Positions 17,158 through 25,825 of a stretch of DNA of 64,000 bases are shown here, one piece after another. A program made the position numbers and the translations under genes. The DNA comes from Micromonospora sediminicola (GTDB lineage: Bacteria; Actinomycetota; Actinomycetes; Mycobacteriales; Micromonosporaceae), in NCBI RefSeq assembly GCF_900089585.1, contig NZ_FLRH01000003.1, forward strand, positions 2,866,501 to 2,930,500, read 5' to 3'. Numbering within the stretch: the first letter of the stretch is position 1; each line of letters starts with the position of its first letter. The notes beneath the pieces are model-generated. The model worked only from the letters and a program-made list of their open reading frames with translations. It made no database searches and had not been told where the DNA came from.

Positions 17158-18696
17158 GTGACGCCGCCCGCAACGCGCAGTCCCCGGCCTGGGCCGGTGG
17201 AGGTGCGCCCGCGTACCTCGGTGCCGGCTCTCGCTGTCGGCCCGGTCGTGGCCGTCGTTGTCGCGTTGGCGGCGTTGCTGGCCGGAACAGCCTCGCGCTA
17301 CGGCTATCACCGTGACGAGTTGTACTTCCGGTTCCTCGGGTTTCATCCTGCCTGGGGCTATGCGGATCAGCCGCCCGGCACGCCGATGCTCACCCGCGCC
17401 GCGGTGGAGGTTTTCGGTGACTCGGTGTGGGGGCTGCGCGTGCCGGCGGTGCTCGCCGGGATCAGTGTCGCCGCACTCCTCGCGCTGATCGCCCGGGAGG
17501 CCGGCGCCCACCGGTGGGGCCAGAGCCTCGCCGCGTGCGGCGCGGCCGGCACGTTCCCGTTGTTGTTCGGGCACATCCTCATCACCGCCACGGTCGACAT
17601 GGTGGTCTGGTTGCTGGTGCTGTTGTTCGCGATGCGGGCGCTGCTGCGCGGTCAGCCTCGCTGGTGGCTTGCCGCGGGTCTCGCCGTCGGGGTCGGGCTG
17701 TGGTTCAAGCTGCTGATCGTCCTGCTGGTGGCTGTGCTGCTGGTCGCGGTGGCCGTCGTCGGACCACGTCCGGTGCTGAGGTGCCGATGGCTGTGGGCCG
17801 GAGTGCTGGTGGCGGTGCTGGTCGGTTCGCCGAACCTCGTCTACCAGGTCGCCAACGAGCTACCGCAACTGGAGATGGCGGACGCGCTGCGGGAGCACAA
17901 GGGTGATGAGGCCCGGGTGCTGCTGGTGCCGGTGCAACTCGTGGTCGTCGGCCTGCCCCTGCTTCCGGTGCTCGCCGCCGGCCTGGTCTCGCTCGCGCGC
18001 CGGCCCACCCTGCGGCCGGTGCGGGCCATGGCGCTCGGGTACAGCTTCCTGGTGGTGGCCCTGTTCGTGCTGGCCGCGCAGCCCTACTACACCGTCGGCC
18101 TGGTACTGACGATCTACGCCGTCGGCGCGGCGGCCACCGAACCGTGGATGACGACCGCGCCACGCCGGGCGGCGCTGTCGGTGGCCGTGGTGGTGAACGT
18201 CGCCGCCGCGGCCGCATTCGCGCTGCCGGTGTTCCCCCTGGCGACGCAGGAACGCGTCGGCCTGGCGGAGCTGAACCAGGGCACCCGGGACCAGATCGGC
18301 TGGCCCGCCTACACCCGGCAGGTCGCCGACGTGTTCGCCGCACTACCCGCCGGCGACGCGGCGCGGGCGGTGCTGATCACCGGAAACTACGGCGAACACG
18401 GCGCCATCCACCGCTACGGACCCGCGCTCGGACTGCCCATCGAGCGGTTGTACAGCGGCCAGAACGAGCTGCACCGCATCGCCTCCCCACCCGAGGGCAG
18501 CGACGTGGTGATTCTGGTGGGGCTCGGCGAGGACGGCAGTGAGGTCCGCGATTGGTTCGCCTCCTGCCAGATCGCCGCACGACTCGACCACGGACTGGAC
18601 ATCGACAACGAGGAACAGGACCGGCCCGTCACCGTCTGCCGGGGCCCTCTGCAGACGTGGTCGGCGTTGTGGCCGCGGTTCCAGCACTACGACTGA
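17158..18696 (+). CDS. GT39/ArnT-like membrane glycosyltransferase
   Basis: This 512-residue protein has ten or so membrane helices and the GT-C signature in its first extracellular loop: YGYHRDELYFRFLGFHPAWGYADQPP, where the D-E pair and the Y-DQPP motif are typical of GT39 and arabinofuranosyl-like transferases. A large C-terminal extracytoplasmic domain (about 380-512) holds ITGNYGEHGAIHRYGP. It should move a sugar from a polyprenyl-phosphate donor to an acceptor outside the membrane. It is monocistronic and probably leaderless. The acceptor is unknown. Confidence 0.85.
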   Translation: MTPPATRSPRPGPVEVRPRTSVPALAVGPVVAVVVALAALLAGTASRYGYHRDELYFRFLGFHPAWGYADQPPGTPMLTRAAVEVFGDSVWGLRVPAVLAGISVAALLALIAREAGAHRWGQSLAACGAAGTFPLLFGHILITATVDMVVWLLVLLFAMRALLRGQPRWWLAAGLAVGVGLWFKLLIVLLVAVLLVAVAVVGPRPVLRCRWLWAGVLVAVLVGSPNLVYQVANELPQLEMADALREHKGDEARVLLVPVQLVVVGLPLLPVLAAGLVSLARRPTLRPVRAMALGYSFLVVALFVLAAQPYYTVGLVLTIYAVGAAATEPWMTTAPRRAALSVAVVVNVAAAAAFALPVFPLATQERVGLAELNQGTRDQIGWPAYTRQVADVFAALPAGDAARAVLITGNYGEHGAIHRYGPALGLPIERLYSGQNELHRIASPPEGSDVVILVGLGEDGSEVRDWFASCQIAARLDHGLDIDNEEQDRPVTVCRGPLQTWSALWPRFQHYD

Positions 18697-19066
18697 GGAC
18701 GCCGTGCGGCGTCCGGCCCGGCCCTTCTGCCTGAGAGTCCGCGGAGGCCAACCGTCCGCGTCGCGGCCGTCGTCCGATCGAGCAGGCCCGGAGGGCGTCG
18801 TGAAGCGGCGGGCGCGCGTGCCGGACGGACGTGTCGTCGACGTCGGACAGGCAGTGCACCCGGCCTTGCAGCCAGCGCTCGCTTCTGTGCTGATCCTCCG
18901 GTCGGCCGGGAGTTTTCCGGGCTCCGCCCCCGATGCCACTCGGTGGCCTCACGACGACCGGCGGTCAATGCGGTCGCCAGGGCCGGAGGCGGTGCGGTGC
19001 CTCGCCGCTCGGCGCAACATGATCGGTGCGTGCCGTACGGTCGGCAGGTGTGACCCCAGGGTGCAG
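18697..19066. other. Intergenic region, nothing recognised
   Basis: About 370 bases lie between the glycosyltransferase stop and the MFS start. The MFS frame is open upstream to 18539, but that translation is low-complexity Arg/Pro/Ser sequence and overlaps the glycosyltransferase gene, so it is not credible. No promoter or hairpin stands out. Confidence 0.45.
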
Positions 19067-20281
19067 ATGGCAGCGGTGAAGCCCGGTTCCCGGCGGGGGC
19101 GGTGGTGGGCGCCGTACCGCCAGGTGTGGTCGGTACCTGGCGCGGCGGCGTTCAGCTCGGTCGGAGCGGTGGCCCGGCTGCCGCAGGCGATGGTCGGCCT
19201 GGGCGCCGTCGTGATGATCACCGCACTCGGCAGTTCGTACACCGTGGCCGGGGCGGTCGCGGGTGCCGTCTCCCTGTCGCAGGGGTTGCTTGCGCCTCAG
19301 GTCAGCCGGCTTGCCGACCGCCTCGGGCAGACCCGCGTCCTCGGCCCGCAGGCGGTCGTCAACGTCGCGGCGCTGTGCGTCCTGGTCGCCGCCGCCCATC
19401 GGCACGTCGGAGCGCTGGCGTTGGTGCCGCTCGGGGTGCTGGTCGGGGTGTCCCTGCCGCAGATCGGCGCCTTCGCGCGGGCCCGGTGGACGGCGTTGCT
19501 GGCCGGTGACCGGCGGCTGGCCACGGCCCTCGCGGTCGAGTCACTGATCGAGGAGGCGGTGTTCGTGATCGGCCCAGTGCTGGTCGTGGCCGCCACCACC
19601 GCCATCGCCCCGGCGGCCGGGCTGCTCATCGCCGCCGCCCTGGTGGCGTTCGGTTGCGCCGCGTTCCTGGCACAACGCGCCACCGAACCGGCCGTCCTGC
19701 CGTACGGGCGTCCGGAGCATCGGTCGCGGGCCACGGCTCATGCCGGCCTGCGGGTGCTCATCGGGGTGTTCCTGGGCATCGGCGCCCTGTTCGGGTTCGT
19801 CGAGGTCGGCGTGGTCGCGCTGACCCGTGAACTCGACCGCCCCGGTGTGTCCGGGGCGATGCTGGCCCTCTGGGCCGCTGGCAGCCTCGCCGCCGGCGTC
19901 GTCTACGGCAGCCGCACCTGGCAGACCCCACCCGTACGTCGATTCGGCACGGGCGTGGCCGCGATGGCCGCCGGCACGGTCCTGGTCGCGGCCTGCTCCG
20001 GCTCGCTCACCGGCACGACTGTCGCGCTGGCTATCGCCGGTGCGGCGAACGCGCCCACCCTGATCACCGGCAACGCGTTGGTCGCCGCGGTGGTGCCGGC
20101 ACACGCGGTGACCGAGGCCTACACCTGGCTAGGAGTGACCATCTTCGCCGGCATAGCCATGGGCGCGCCACTCGGCGGCGCCCTCATCGACCGCTTCGGC
20201 TCGCACGCCGCACTGTGGGCCGCCACCGCCGCCGGGATCGTCGCCGTGATCACCGCCGTCACCGGACGACGCCATCTGTAG
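19067..20281 (+). CDS. MFS transporter
   Basis: This 404-residue protein has about 12 hydrophobic helices. The loop after helix 2, RLADRLGQTRVLGPQAV, is the MFS motif A analogue (usually GxxxDRxGRR). A later cytoplasmic loop is MGAPLGGALIDRFGSHAALW. ATG 19067 is chosen because membrane homology begins soon after it and the upstream translation is low complexity; AGGG at 19058-19061 is a weak ribosome site. The substrate cannot be inferred; actinobacterial relatives are drug or metabolite exporters. Confidence 0.85.
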   Translation: MAAVKPGSRRGRWWAPYRQVWSVPGAAAFSSVGAVARLPQAMVGLGAVVMITALGSSYTVAGAVAGAVSLSQGLLAPQVSRLADRLGQTRVLGPQAVVNVAALCVLVAAAHRHVGALALVPLGVLVGVSLPQIGAFARARWTALLAGDRRLATALAVESLIEEAVFVIGPVLVVAATTAIAPAAGLLIAAALVAFGCAAFLAQRATEPAVLPYGRPEHRSRATAHAGLRVLIGVFLGIGALFGFVEVGVVALTRELDRPGVSGAMLALWAAGSLAAGVVYGSRTWQTPPVRRFGTGVAAMAAGTVLVAACSGSLTGTTVALAIAGAANAPTLITGNALVAAVVPAHAVTEAYTWLGVTIFAGIAMGAPLGGALIDRFGSHAALWAATAAGIVAVITAVTGRRHL

Positions 20282-20440
20282 GGCTGCCCCGCAGCGTCCG
20301 ACGATCCCCCAACCGGCACAGTGACCGGTCATGGCTGACCAACTGGGCGGTCGTTGATGGAAACGGTCGACCAACGCTGCTATCGACCGCCTCTGCGCCC
20401 TCTGCGTGGTCGCCATCGGCCCTGAGGCGACACTGGCCGG

Positions 20441-21211
20441 GTGACCTCGACAATGCTGGTGCTCGGGCCGAAACTCGCCATCGCGCTGGCGCTGATGACC
20501 GCAGCCGCGGCCACTGTCGCCACCGTCGGACGGCTCGGGCACGGCCGGCAGATCGCCGTCGCCGCCGTCCGGGCCGCGCTGCAACTGGCCGCCGTGTCAT
20601 TGGTGATCACCGCTATCGTCGGCTCGCTGTGGGCCACCGGGGTGTTCGTGCTGCTCATGAGCGTGGTCGCCGCGGGCACCTCCGGCCGGCGGATCACCGG
20701 CGGGCCGCACGGATGGTGGGCGGGAGTCCCGATCGCCACCGCCAGCCTGACCGTCGTCGCCGCGCTGCTCCTGGCGGGCCTGGTGCCCCCACACGGTATT
20801 GCGATCATCCCGATCGCCGGCATCCTGACCGGCGGCGCCATGACCGCCACCAGCCTCGCCGGGCGGCGCTTCAACGACGATCTGCACGCCCGGCGCGGCG
20901 AGGTCGAAGCCGCGCTCGCGCTGGGCCTGCCTCCCCGGGACGCCCGGTTGCTCGTCTGCCGCCCCGCCGCGAGCCAGGCCCTCGTCCCCGCCCTCGACCA
21001 GACCCGCACCGTCGGCCTCGTGACCCTCCCCGGCGCCTTCGTCGGTGTTCTCCTCGGCGGCGCCAGCCCGCTGACGGCGGGGATCACCCAACTGTTCGTC
21101 CTCGTCGGCCTTCTCGCCGTCGAAGCCACCGCCATCGTGCTCACCATCGAGGTGATGGCCCGAGGACAACTACGGCCGCAGGCGATCACCCGACGCCGTC
21201 GTAGTGACTGA
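20441..21211 (+). CDS. fetB: FetB/YbbM-type (UPF0014) ABC transporter permease without its ATPase
   Basis: This 256-residue membrane protein has seven or so helices and the conserved UPF0014 sequence IIPIAGILTGGAMTATSLAG, followed by a cytoplasmic region R-G-EVEAALALGLPPRDA and then TVGLVTLPGAFVGVLLGGASPL. E. coli FetB pairs with the ATPase FetA and is linked to iron homeostasis. Here no ATPase gene is adjacent. The gap upstream (20282-20440) encodes nothing similar. The start is GTG 20441 without a clear ribosome site. Confidence 0.85.
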   Translation: MTSTMLVLGPKLAIALALMTAAAATVATVGRLGHGRQIAVAAVRAALQLAAVSLVITAIVGSLWATGVFVLLMSVVAAGTSGRRITGGPHGWWAGVPIATASLTVVAALLLAGLVPPHGIAIIPIAGILTGGAMTATSLAGRRFNDDLHARRGEVEAALALGLPPRDARLLVCRPAASQALVPALDQTRTVGLVTLPGAFVGVLLGGASPLTAGITQLFVLVGLLAVEATAIVLTIEVMARGQLRPQAITRRRRSD

Positions 21212-21430
21212 GGGTCGTCACCAGGGCGTCTACCGTGGAGGCGCAGTCGCCCTGCACAAGGTTCGGCGCCCGCAAGCCGGTCAGGACCGCATCGATCTGG
21301 TCGTCGAGTTGGTGCCACGGCCACCTGAACCCAGCACCGATCAAGAGCCGCACGGGTCGACGTCCCGCACCTCGAATAGGACGGCGGAGTCGGCGACCTC
21401 GGTGAGCACGCGGGCCTCGACGACGATCGC
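21190..21430 (-). other. Possible minus-strand gene remnant, family unknown
   Basis: One minus-strand frame ends with FRWPWHQLDDQIDAVLTG and CASTVDALVTTLSHYDG before a stop. The frame just upstream reads VVEARVLTEVADSAVLFEVRDVDP and stops. Both look like natural protein, and together they could be one small gene broken by a frameshift near 21350. The rest of the 21212-21684 interval shows nothing. Confidence is low. Confidence 0.3.
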
Positions 21431-21684
21431 TGAGGGCGAGGGGTGTCAACGGCAGCGTGATCAAGAGTGGCTGGCGCACCCGCTCGACGCCGAATCCGCG
21501 TTGACGGCGCGCCGCGGCAGCCCGCCGAGGCCGAGTGAACACACCCGCCGAACAGATCCGCGCCGCCCTGACTGAACCTGCCTGCGGCGGTCGGCGTCCG
21601 CGCGATGGCCAGCACCGCGCGAGCCTTTCTGGAGCGGACTTGTCGTTGGCGCCACAGCGGGCCGTGAATCTATCGTCCGTTCGG

Positions 21685-21714
21685 TTGATTATTGTGTGCC
21701 TTGTCGTCTAGAGT
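21685..21714 (+). promoter_or_regulatory. Candidate promoter of the SigB-type sigma factor gene
   Basis: TTGATT (21685-21690) and TAGAGT (21709-21714) have an 18-base spacer and lie about 60 bases before the sigma factor start, in a locally AT-rich patch. They would suit a vegetative sigma factor. No GTTT/GGGTA pair is seen, so autoregulation by the SigB-type factor is not supported here. Confidence 0.4.
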
Positions 21715-21770
21715 TTCGCCACGATCGGTGCGATCGAGTCGGCGCCGGTCCAGCGAGGTGGGAGGGCAGC

Positions 21771-22580
21771 ATGACCACGATGACCATGGCACCGTCCGCC
21801 GCTGGGATGCGCCGCGCGCCGCAGACCGGTGAGGAGTCCCGCGCCAGCGAGCTGATCGGGGCGCTGGCCGCCCTGCCCGCGGGCCACCCGCAGCGGGCGA
21901 GCCTGCGTAATCAGGTCATCGAGGCGTGGCTGCCGCTGGCGAACCACCTGGCCGCCCGCTACAGCGGTCGCGGCGAGCCGGCCGGCGACCTGGCCCAGAC
22001 CGCGGCGCTCGGCCTGATCAAGGCGGTCGACCGGTTCGACGCCTCCCGCGGGGTCGACTTCGCCGGCTTCGCCATCCCGACCATCCTCGGCGAGATCAAG
22101 CGGCACTTCCGCGACCGCACCTGGAACATCCGGGTTCCGCGTCGCCTCCAGGAGCTGCGGCTGCGCATCTCCGAGGCGAACAGCACGCTGACCCAGACCC
22201 TCAACCGGGCCCCGACCGTGGCCGACATCGCCACCCACCTCGACGTCACCGAGGAAGAGGTGCTGGAGGGTATCGAGGGCGCTCAGGCGTATAACGCGGT
22301 GTCGCTGTCCGCTCCGATCGGCGACGGCGACAGCGCCACCGAGCTGGGCGACACGCTCGGCACCGAGGACAACGAGTACGAGCTGGCCGAGCTGCGTGCC
22401 TCGCTGGGCCCGGCGCTGGCCACGCTCGACGAGCGCGAGCAGAAGATCCTCACGCTGCGCTTCTACGGCAACCTGACCCAGAGCGAGATCGCCGCCCGGG
22501 TCGGTGTGTCCCAGATGCACGTGTCGCGGCTGCTCGCCCGCGCCCTGACCAAGCTGCGGGGCCAGCTCACCGAGGCCTGA
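21771..22580 (+). CDS. SigB/SigF-subfamily RNA polymerase sigma factor
   Basis: This 269-residue protein has the full sigma-B/F/G layout. Region 2 contains DLAQTAALGLIKAVDRFD and the -10 recognition helix FAGFAIPTILGEIKRHFRDR, region 3 has the APTVADIATHL HTH, and region 4 ends with LTQSEIAARVGVSQMHVSRLLARAL. ATG 21771 has GGAGG 5 bases upstream. Such factors drive general-stress regulons with GTTT-N14-16-GGGTA promoters. A matching site lies before the AI-2E-type transporter at 28107. No anti-sigma gene is adjacent. A hairpin terminator follows. Confidence 0.92.
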   Translation: MTTMTMAPSAAGMRRAPQTGEESRASELIGALAALPAGHPQRASLRNQVIEAWLPLANHLAARYSGRGEPAGDLAQTAALGLIKAVDRFDASRGVDFAGFAIPTILGEIKRHFRDRTWNIRVPRRLQELRLRISEANSTLTQTLNRAPTVADIATHLDVTEEEVLEGIEGAQAYNAVSLSAPIGDGDSATELGDTLGTEDNEYELAELRASLGPALATLDEREQKILTLRFYGNLTQSEIAARVGVSQMHVSRLLARALTKLRGQLTEA

Positions 22581-22650
22581 CCCGCCGTCAGCCCTAGGCT
22601 ACTTCCGCCATGACCGTCGCGGAGACGACCGCTCCGACCATCCCAGAGAC

Positions 22651-22687
22651 GAACGAGCCGCACGCTGGTTCAGCCTGCGGCTCGTTC
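22651..22687. terminator. Hairpin terminator after the sigma factor gene
   Basis: GAACGAGCCGCA (22651-22662) and TGCGGCTCGTTC (22676-22687) form a perfect 12-base-pair stem with a 13-base loop, about 70 bases after the sigma factor stop codon. There is no T-run. Confidence 0.7.
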
Positions 22688-23219
22688 CATGCTCCTGAGG
22701 CGGGCGCGCACGAGGCCTTCACCGAATTGTGGCGCCACGAGCGGCGTCGCCCGGCTGATTCCGGAGCACATGGCTCGCCACGTGAGATGATCATGCGGTA
22801 GGGTGGCCAGTCGCACCGGGGGGTAGCAGGGTCGTGTCTGCTCGCATCGAGACTTCGTGCAGGCATGGCCCCGCTTCAACATCCTCGAGGGAACGAGACG
22901 CTGCGGTTGGGCCGAGCCGACTGACATCGACCAGTAAGTGCTCGGCTCCGGATAGCGAATCGTCCATGGCGATGCGGCGTCGGGCGGGCATGGCGGTAGC
23001 GCCTGCTCGGGCGAACAGGCCCGAGCGCGGACTGGCTCCTGACTGACGGTCGGTCGGTCGGTCGGTCGGAACCCTAATGGTGACCACGGGGGCACGCCGT
23101 GCGTCGCCGCACCTGTCATGAGGCGCTCACCGTTGAACGGGCAGGGTGGTTGCGCAACGCGCCGATGACCGGCGCTTGCAGTAGCCTGCTGTCGACGGGC
23201 GTGTGGCTGAGGAGGACGA
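22688..23219. other. Intergenic region with a short GGTC tandem repeat
   Basis: About 530 bases carry no credible gene. At 23048-23069 the tetranucleotide GGTC is repeated five and a half times, the longest simple repeat noticed in the window. The promoter of the Nramp operon must lie near here, but no good SigB-type GTTT/GGGTA pair was found. Confidence 0.55.
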
Positions 23220-23678
23220 TTGCGAGCACGCGCGTGGGCGGCCGTCGTCGCGACGCTGGTGGCTGGCGGGTGGGGCGCAGCGGGCTACCTGACGACGAAG
23301 CCCACCGACTTCCACGACTACCGCAGGGTGGCGGTGCAGGCCGCTCAGTCGACCTTGCACGCGGTAGCCACCACCCGGATGGTTGGTAGCGCTGCGTCGC
23401 AGGATCGACTGTGGTCGCCCTACGTGTCGAGTGTCCTCGACGACGCCCGCGATGCTTTCGCGGGCGCGGCCAAGAAGATGGCCGGCGAGACGCCCCCAGA
23501 CGAGCGGACGACGGCCATGCGCGACGAGCTGACGCCGCTGATGTCGACGGCTGACGAGCGCATGACCGAGGCGGAGGAGGCCATCGACGCCGAGGATGCG
23601 ACGGCGCTGCGCCGGGCGGTGGACGCTCTCGCGCCGGTGGCCGAGGCCCTGTCCATCTTCATCGAGGAGCATCGGTGA
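23220..23678 (+). CDS. Membrane-anchored helical protein, first gene of the Nramp operon
   Basis: This 152-residue protein has one N-terminal hydrophobic segment (about 5-22, signal or anchor) followed by a largely helical, acidic exported domain with heptad-like stretches (DDARDAFAGAAKKM, DERMTEAEEAIDAED). The start is TTG 23220, supported by GAGGAGG 5 bases upstream. It ends 20 bases before the Nramp start. No family is recognised; a coiled-coil accessory or stress protein at the membrane surface is only a guess. Confidence 0.65.
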   Translation: MRARAWAAVVATLVAGGWGAAGYLTTKPTDFHDYRRVAVQAAQSTLHAVATTRMVGSAASQDRLWSPYVSSVLDDARDAFAGAAKKMAGETPPDERTTAMRDELTPLMSTADERMTEAEEAIDAEDATALRRAVDALAPVAEALSIFIEEHR

Positions 23679-23697
23679 CCCTCCGGACGCCGCCTCG

Positions 23698-24927
23698 ATG
23701 AAGAAGCTGCTGGCTATCACGCTGGGCATCCTCACCGCCATCGGCGGCTTCGTCGACATCGGCGACATCGTCTCCACCTCCGAGGCGGGCAGCCGCTTCG
23801 GGCTGGCCCACACCTGGGTGCTGATCGTGGGAGTGATCGGCATCTGCGTGTACGCCGAGATGGCCGGCCGGGTGACCGTGGTCAGCACCCGGCCGGTCTT
23901 CGACCTGATCAGGGAGCGTCTAGGGCCCCGGGCGGCGCTGGTCAACCTGCTGGGTTCGTACCTGATCACGCTGTTGACGCTCGCGGCCGAGATCGGCGGC
24001 GTCGCGCTGGCGTTGCAACTGATCAGCGGTGCCCCGTACCTGCTGTGGGTCCCCGCCGTCGCGCTGGTGCTGTGGCTGGCTCTCTGGCGGGTGAGGTTCG
24101 AGACGCTCGAGCGGATCTTCGGCCTGGGCGGACTCGCTCTGGTGATTCTCGTGGTGGGCATCTTCTGGCTGCACCCGCCGTTCGACACGCTACGCGCGCA
24201 GACGATCTCGACGTCACCGCCGCCTGGCGAGAACTGGCCGACCTACTGGTTCCTCGCGGTCGCACTCTTCGCCTCCGCGATGACCCCTTACGAGGTGTTC
24301 TTCTTTTCCTCCGGCGGGGTGGAGGAACGCTGGACCCCGAGGGATCTGACCCTTTCCAGGATCAACGTCTTCCTCGGCTTTCCCCTCGGCGGCCTGCTCG
24401 CCTTCGGTTTCCTCGCCACCTCGGCGATCGTCTTCCATCCACTCCAGGTGTCGGTGGACACCCTCGGCCAGGCCGTGTTGCCCGCCGGGCTGGCCTTCGG
24501 CCAGGTCGGCCTCGGTCTGATCATCCTCGGTGTCTTCGCCGCCACGTTCGGGGCGGCGATGGAGACGAGTCTGTCGGCCGGGTACGCGGTGGCCCAGTAC
24601 TTCGGCTGGTCGTGGGGGAAGGCGCTACGCCCTCGACAGGCCGCGCGCTTCCACACGGTCGTGCTGATCAGCATCCTGCTCGCCGTCGCCGCGCTGCTGA
24701 GCACCATCGACCCGATCCAACTCACCGAATACATGCTGATCTTCAGCGCGGTCGTGCTGCCGTTGACGTATCTTCCGATCCTGATCATCGCCAACGACCG
24801 CGGCTACCTGGGGGATCGGGTCAACGGACCGTTCGCCAACACCCTCGGCGTCGTCTACCTCGTGGTCGTCGCCGCCGCCGCGGTGGCGGCCATTCCGCTG
24901 ATGGTCATGACCGGTATGGGAGGCTGA
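23698..24927 (+). CDS. Nramp-family divalent metal transporter
   Basis: This 409-residue protein has 11 or so membrane helices. Helix 1 contains IGGFVDIGDIVSTSEAGSRFG, the place where classical Nramp proteins have DPGN. Here DIGD replaces it, so metal ligation may differ. Helix 6 has ASAMTPYEVFFFSSGGVEE in place of the usual MPHN-type motif. It resembles the divergent Nramp-related clade, so manganese or magnesium uptake is possible but unproven. ATG 23698 lacks a good ribosome site and probably depends on the gene upstream. Two PRC-barrel genes follow in the same operon. Confidence 0.8.
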   Translation: MKKLLAITLGILTAIGGFVDIGDIVSTSEAGSRFGLAHTWVLIVGVIGICVYAEMAGRVTVVSTRPVFDLIRERLGPRAALVNLLGSYLITLLTLAAEIGGVALALQLISGAPYLLWVPAVALVLWLALWRVRFETLERIFGLGGLALVILVVGIFWLHPPFDTLRAQTISTSPPPGENWPTYWFLAVALFASAMTPYEVFFFSSGGVEERWTPRDLTLSRINVFLGFPLGGLLAFGFLATSAIVFHPLQVSVDTLGQAVLPAGLAFGQVGLGLIILGVFAATFGAAMETSLSAGYAVAQYFGWSWGKALRPRQAARFHTVVLISILLAVAALLSTIDPIQLTEYMLIFSAVVLPLTYLPILIIANDRGYLGDRVNGPFANTLGVVYLVVVAAAAVAAIPLMVMTGMGG

Positions 24928-24929
24928 GC

Positions 24930-25304
24930 ATGCCCCTGCTCATCGGATTCGACCTGCTCGACCGGCAGATCGTCGACTGCGACGGCATCCCCGTCGGCAA
25001 GGTTGACGACGTCGAACTACGACGCCGCCCGGACGGGACACTGATCATATCGGCACTGCTGACCGGGCAGCAGGCCCTGGGTGCCCGCTTCGGTGGCACC
25101 CTCGGTCGATGGATCGCCGCCACCGCGGCCCGCCTCGACATGCACCGGCGTGGACCTCGCCGCATCGGCTACAACCTCGTCGAGCGCGTCGCGTCCGCCG
25201 TTCACCTGACAGTCCGCCGAGATCTGCTGCCCGAGCCGGCGCTCGAGAGCTGGCTCAACGATCACCTCGTCGGCCGCATCCCGGGAGCCTCCGATGGCCA
25301 GTGA
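24930..25304 (+). CDS. PRC-barrel domain protein
   Basis: This 124-residue protein has the PRC-barrel start LIGFDLLDRQIVDCDGIPVGKVDDVELRR in its first 35 residues, followed by a helical C-terminal part with RIGYNLVERVASAVHLT. GGAGG lies 6 bases before ATG 24930, 2 bases after the Nramp stop. PRC barrels bind RNA-processing or regulatory partners; here the neighbour suggests control of metal transport or a stress response. It overlaps the next PRC gene by 11 bases. Confidence 0.8.
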   Translation: MPLLIGFDLLDRQIVDCDGIPVGKVDDVELRRRPDGTLIISALLTGQQALGARFGGTLGRWIAATAARLDMHRRGPRRIGYNLVERVASAVHLTVRRDLLPEPALESWLNDHLVGRIPGASDGQ

Positions 25305-25584
25305 CCAAGACACGCTCCGAGCCAGCGACCTTCTCGGCCGCAACATCATCGACGGCTCCGGCCGCCCACGTGGACACATCGTTGACATCGTCGCGGACGG
25401 CCATGAGCGCGGCCACCTGGAGGTCACGGCGGTACTGGCCACGGCCGGTCCGTGGGGACGGCTGCTCGGTTACGAACGGGATGAGGTTCGCGGGCCCTGG
25501 ATCATCGAGGTCCTCGCCCGACGCGTCCTGCGACGCCACGTGAAACGCGTTCCATGGTCGCAGGTGCGGTTCGCGGAAGACTGA
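25294..25584 (+). CDS. Second small PRC-barrel-like protein
   Basis: This 96-residue protein has ASDLLGRNIIDGSGRPRGHIVDIVAD at residues 9-34, the same barrel start as its neighbour, and a C-terminal basic tail with RRHVKRVPWSQV. GGGAG precedes ATG 25294 by 7 bases, inside the end of the previous gene. Tandem PRC genes after an Nramp gene form a compact four-gene operon (23220-25584). The function is inferred only from neighbours. Confidence 0.75.
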   Translation: MASDQDTLRASDLLGRNIIDGSGRPRGHIVDIVADGHERGHLEVTAVLATAGPWGRLLGYERDEVRGPWIIEVLARRVLRRHVKRVPWSQVRFAED

Positions 25585-25825
25585 TCGGATGCGCCCGAAC
25601 CTGAGCCAAGGGCCACAGCGCCGTGCAGTCGGCGCAGAGCACGGTCATTCGCACACGAAATCGGTGCTGACGCCGTCGAGAATGCCGTCCTGCTGGTCCG
25701 AGGGCGCTGAGCGCCTCAGGTTTCCCTCGGCTCGGTTCCACTGCCGCGGGTCGCCACCGGCTCGCAGCCACCGCGCACAAGCGATCGTGACGCAGGCGGC
25801 TGCGAGCCGGGCGACGAGTCGCGCA

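Noticed and set aside
22610-22801. Small plus-strand ORF after the sigma factor gene
   Set aside because: It spans the terminator hairpin and has no ribosome site or recognisable protein.
23048-23069. CRISPR-like repeat
   Set aside because: It is a simple tetranucleotide run without spacers, and no cas gene is near.
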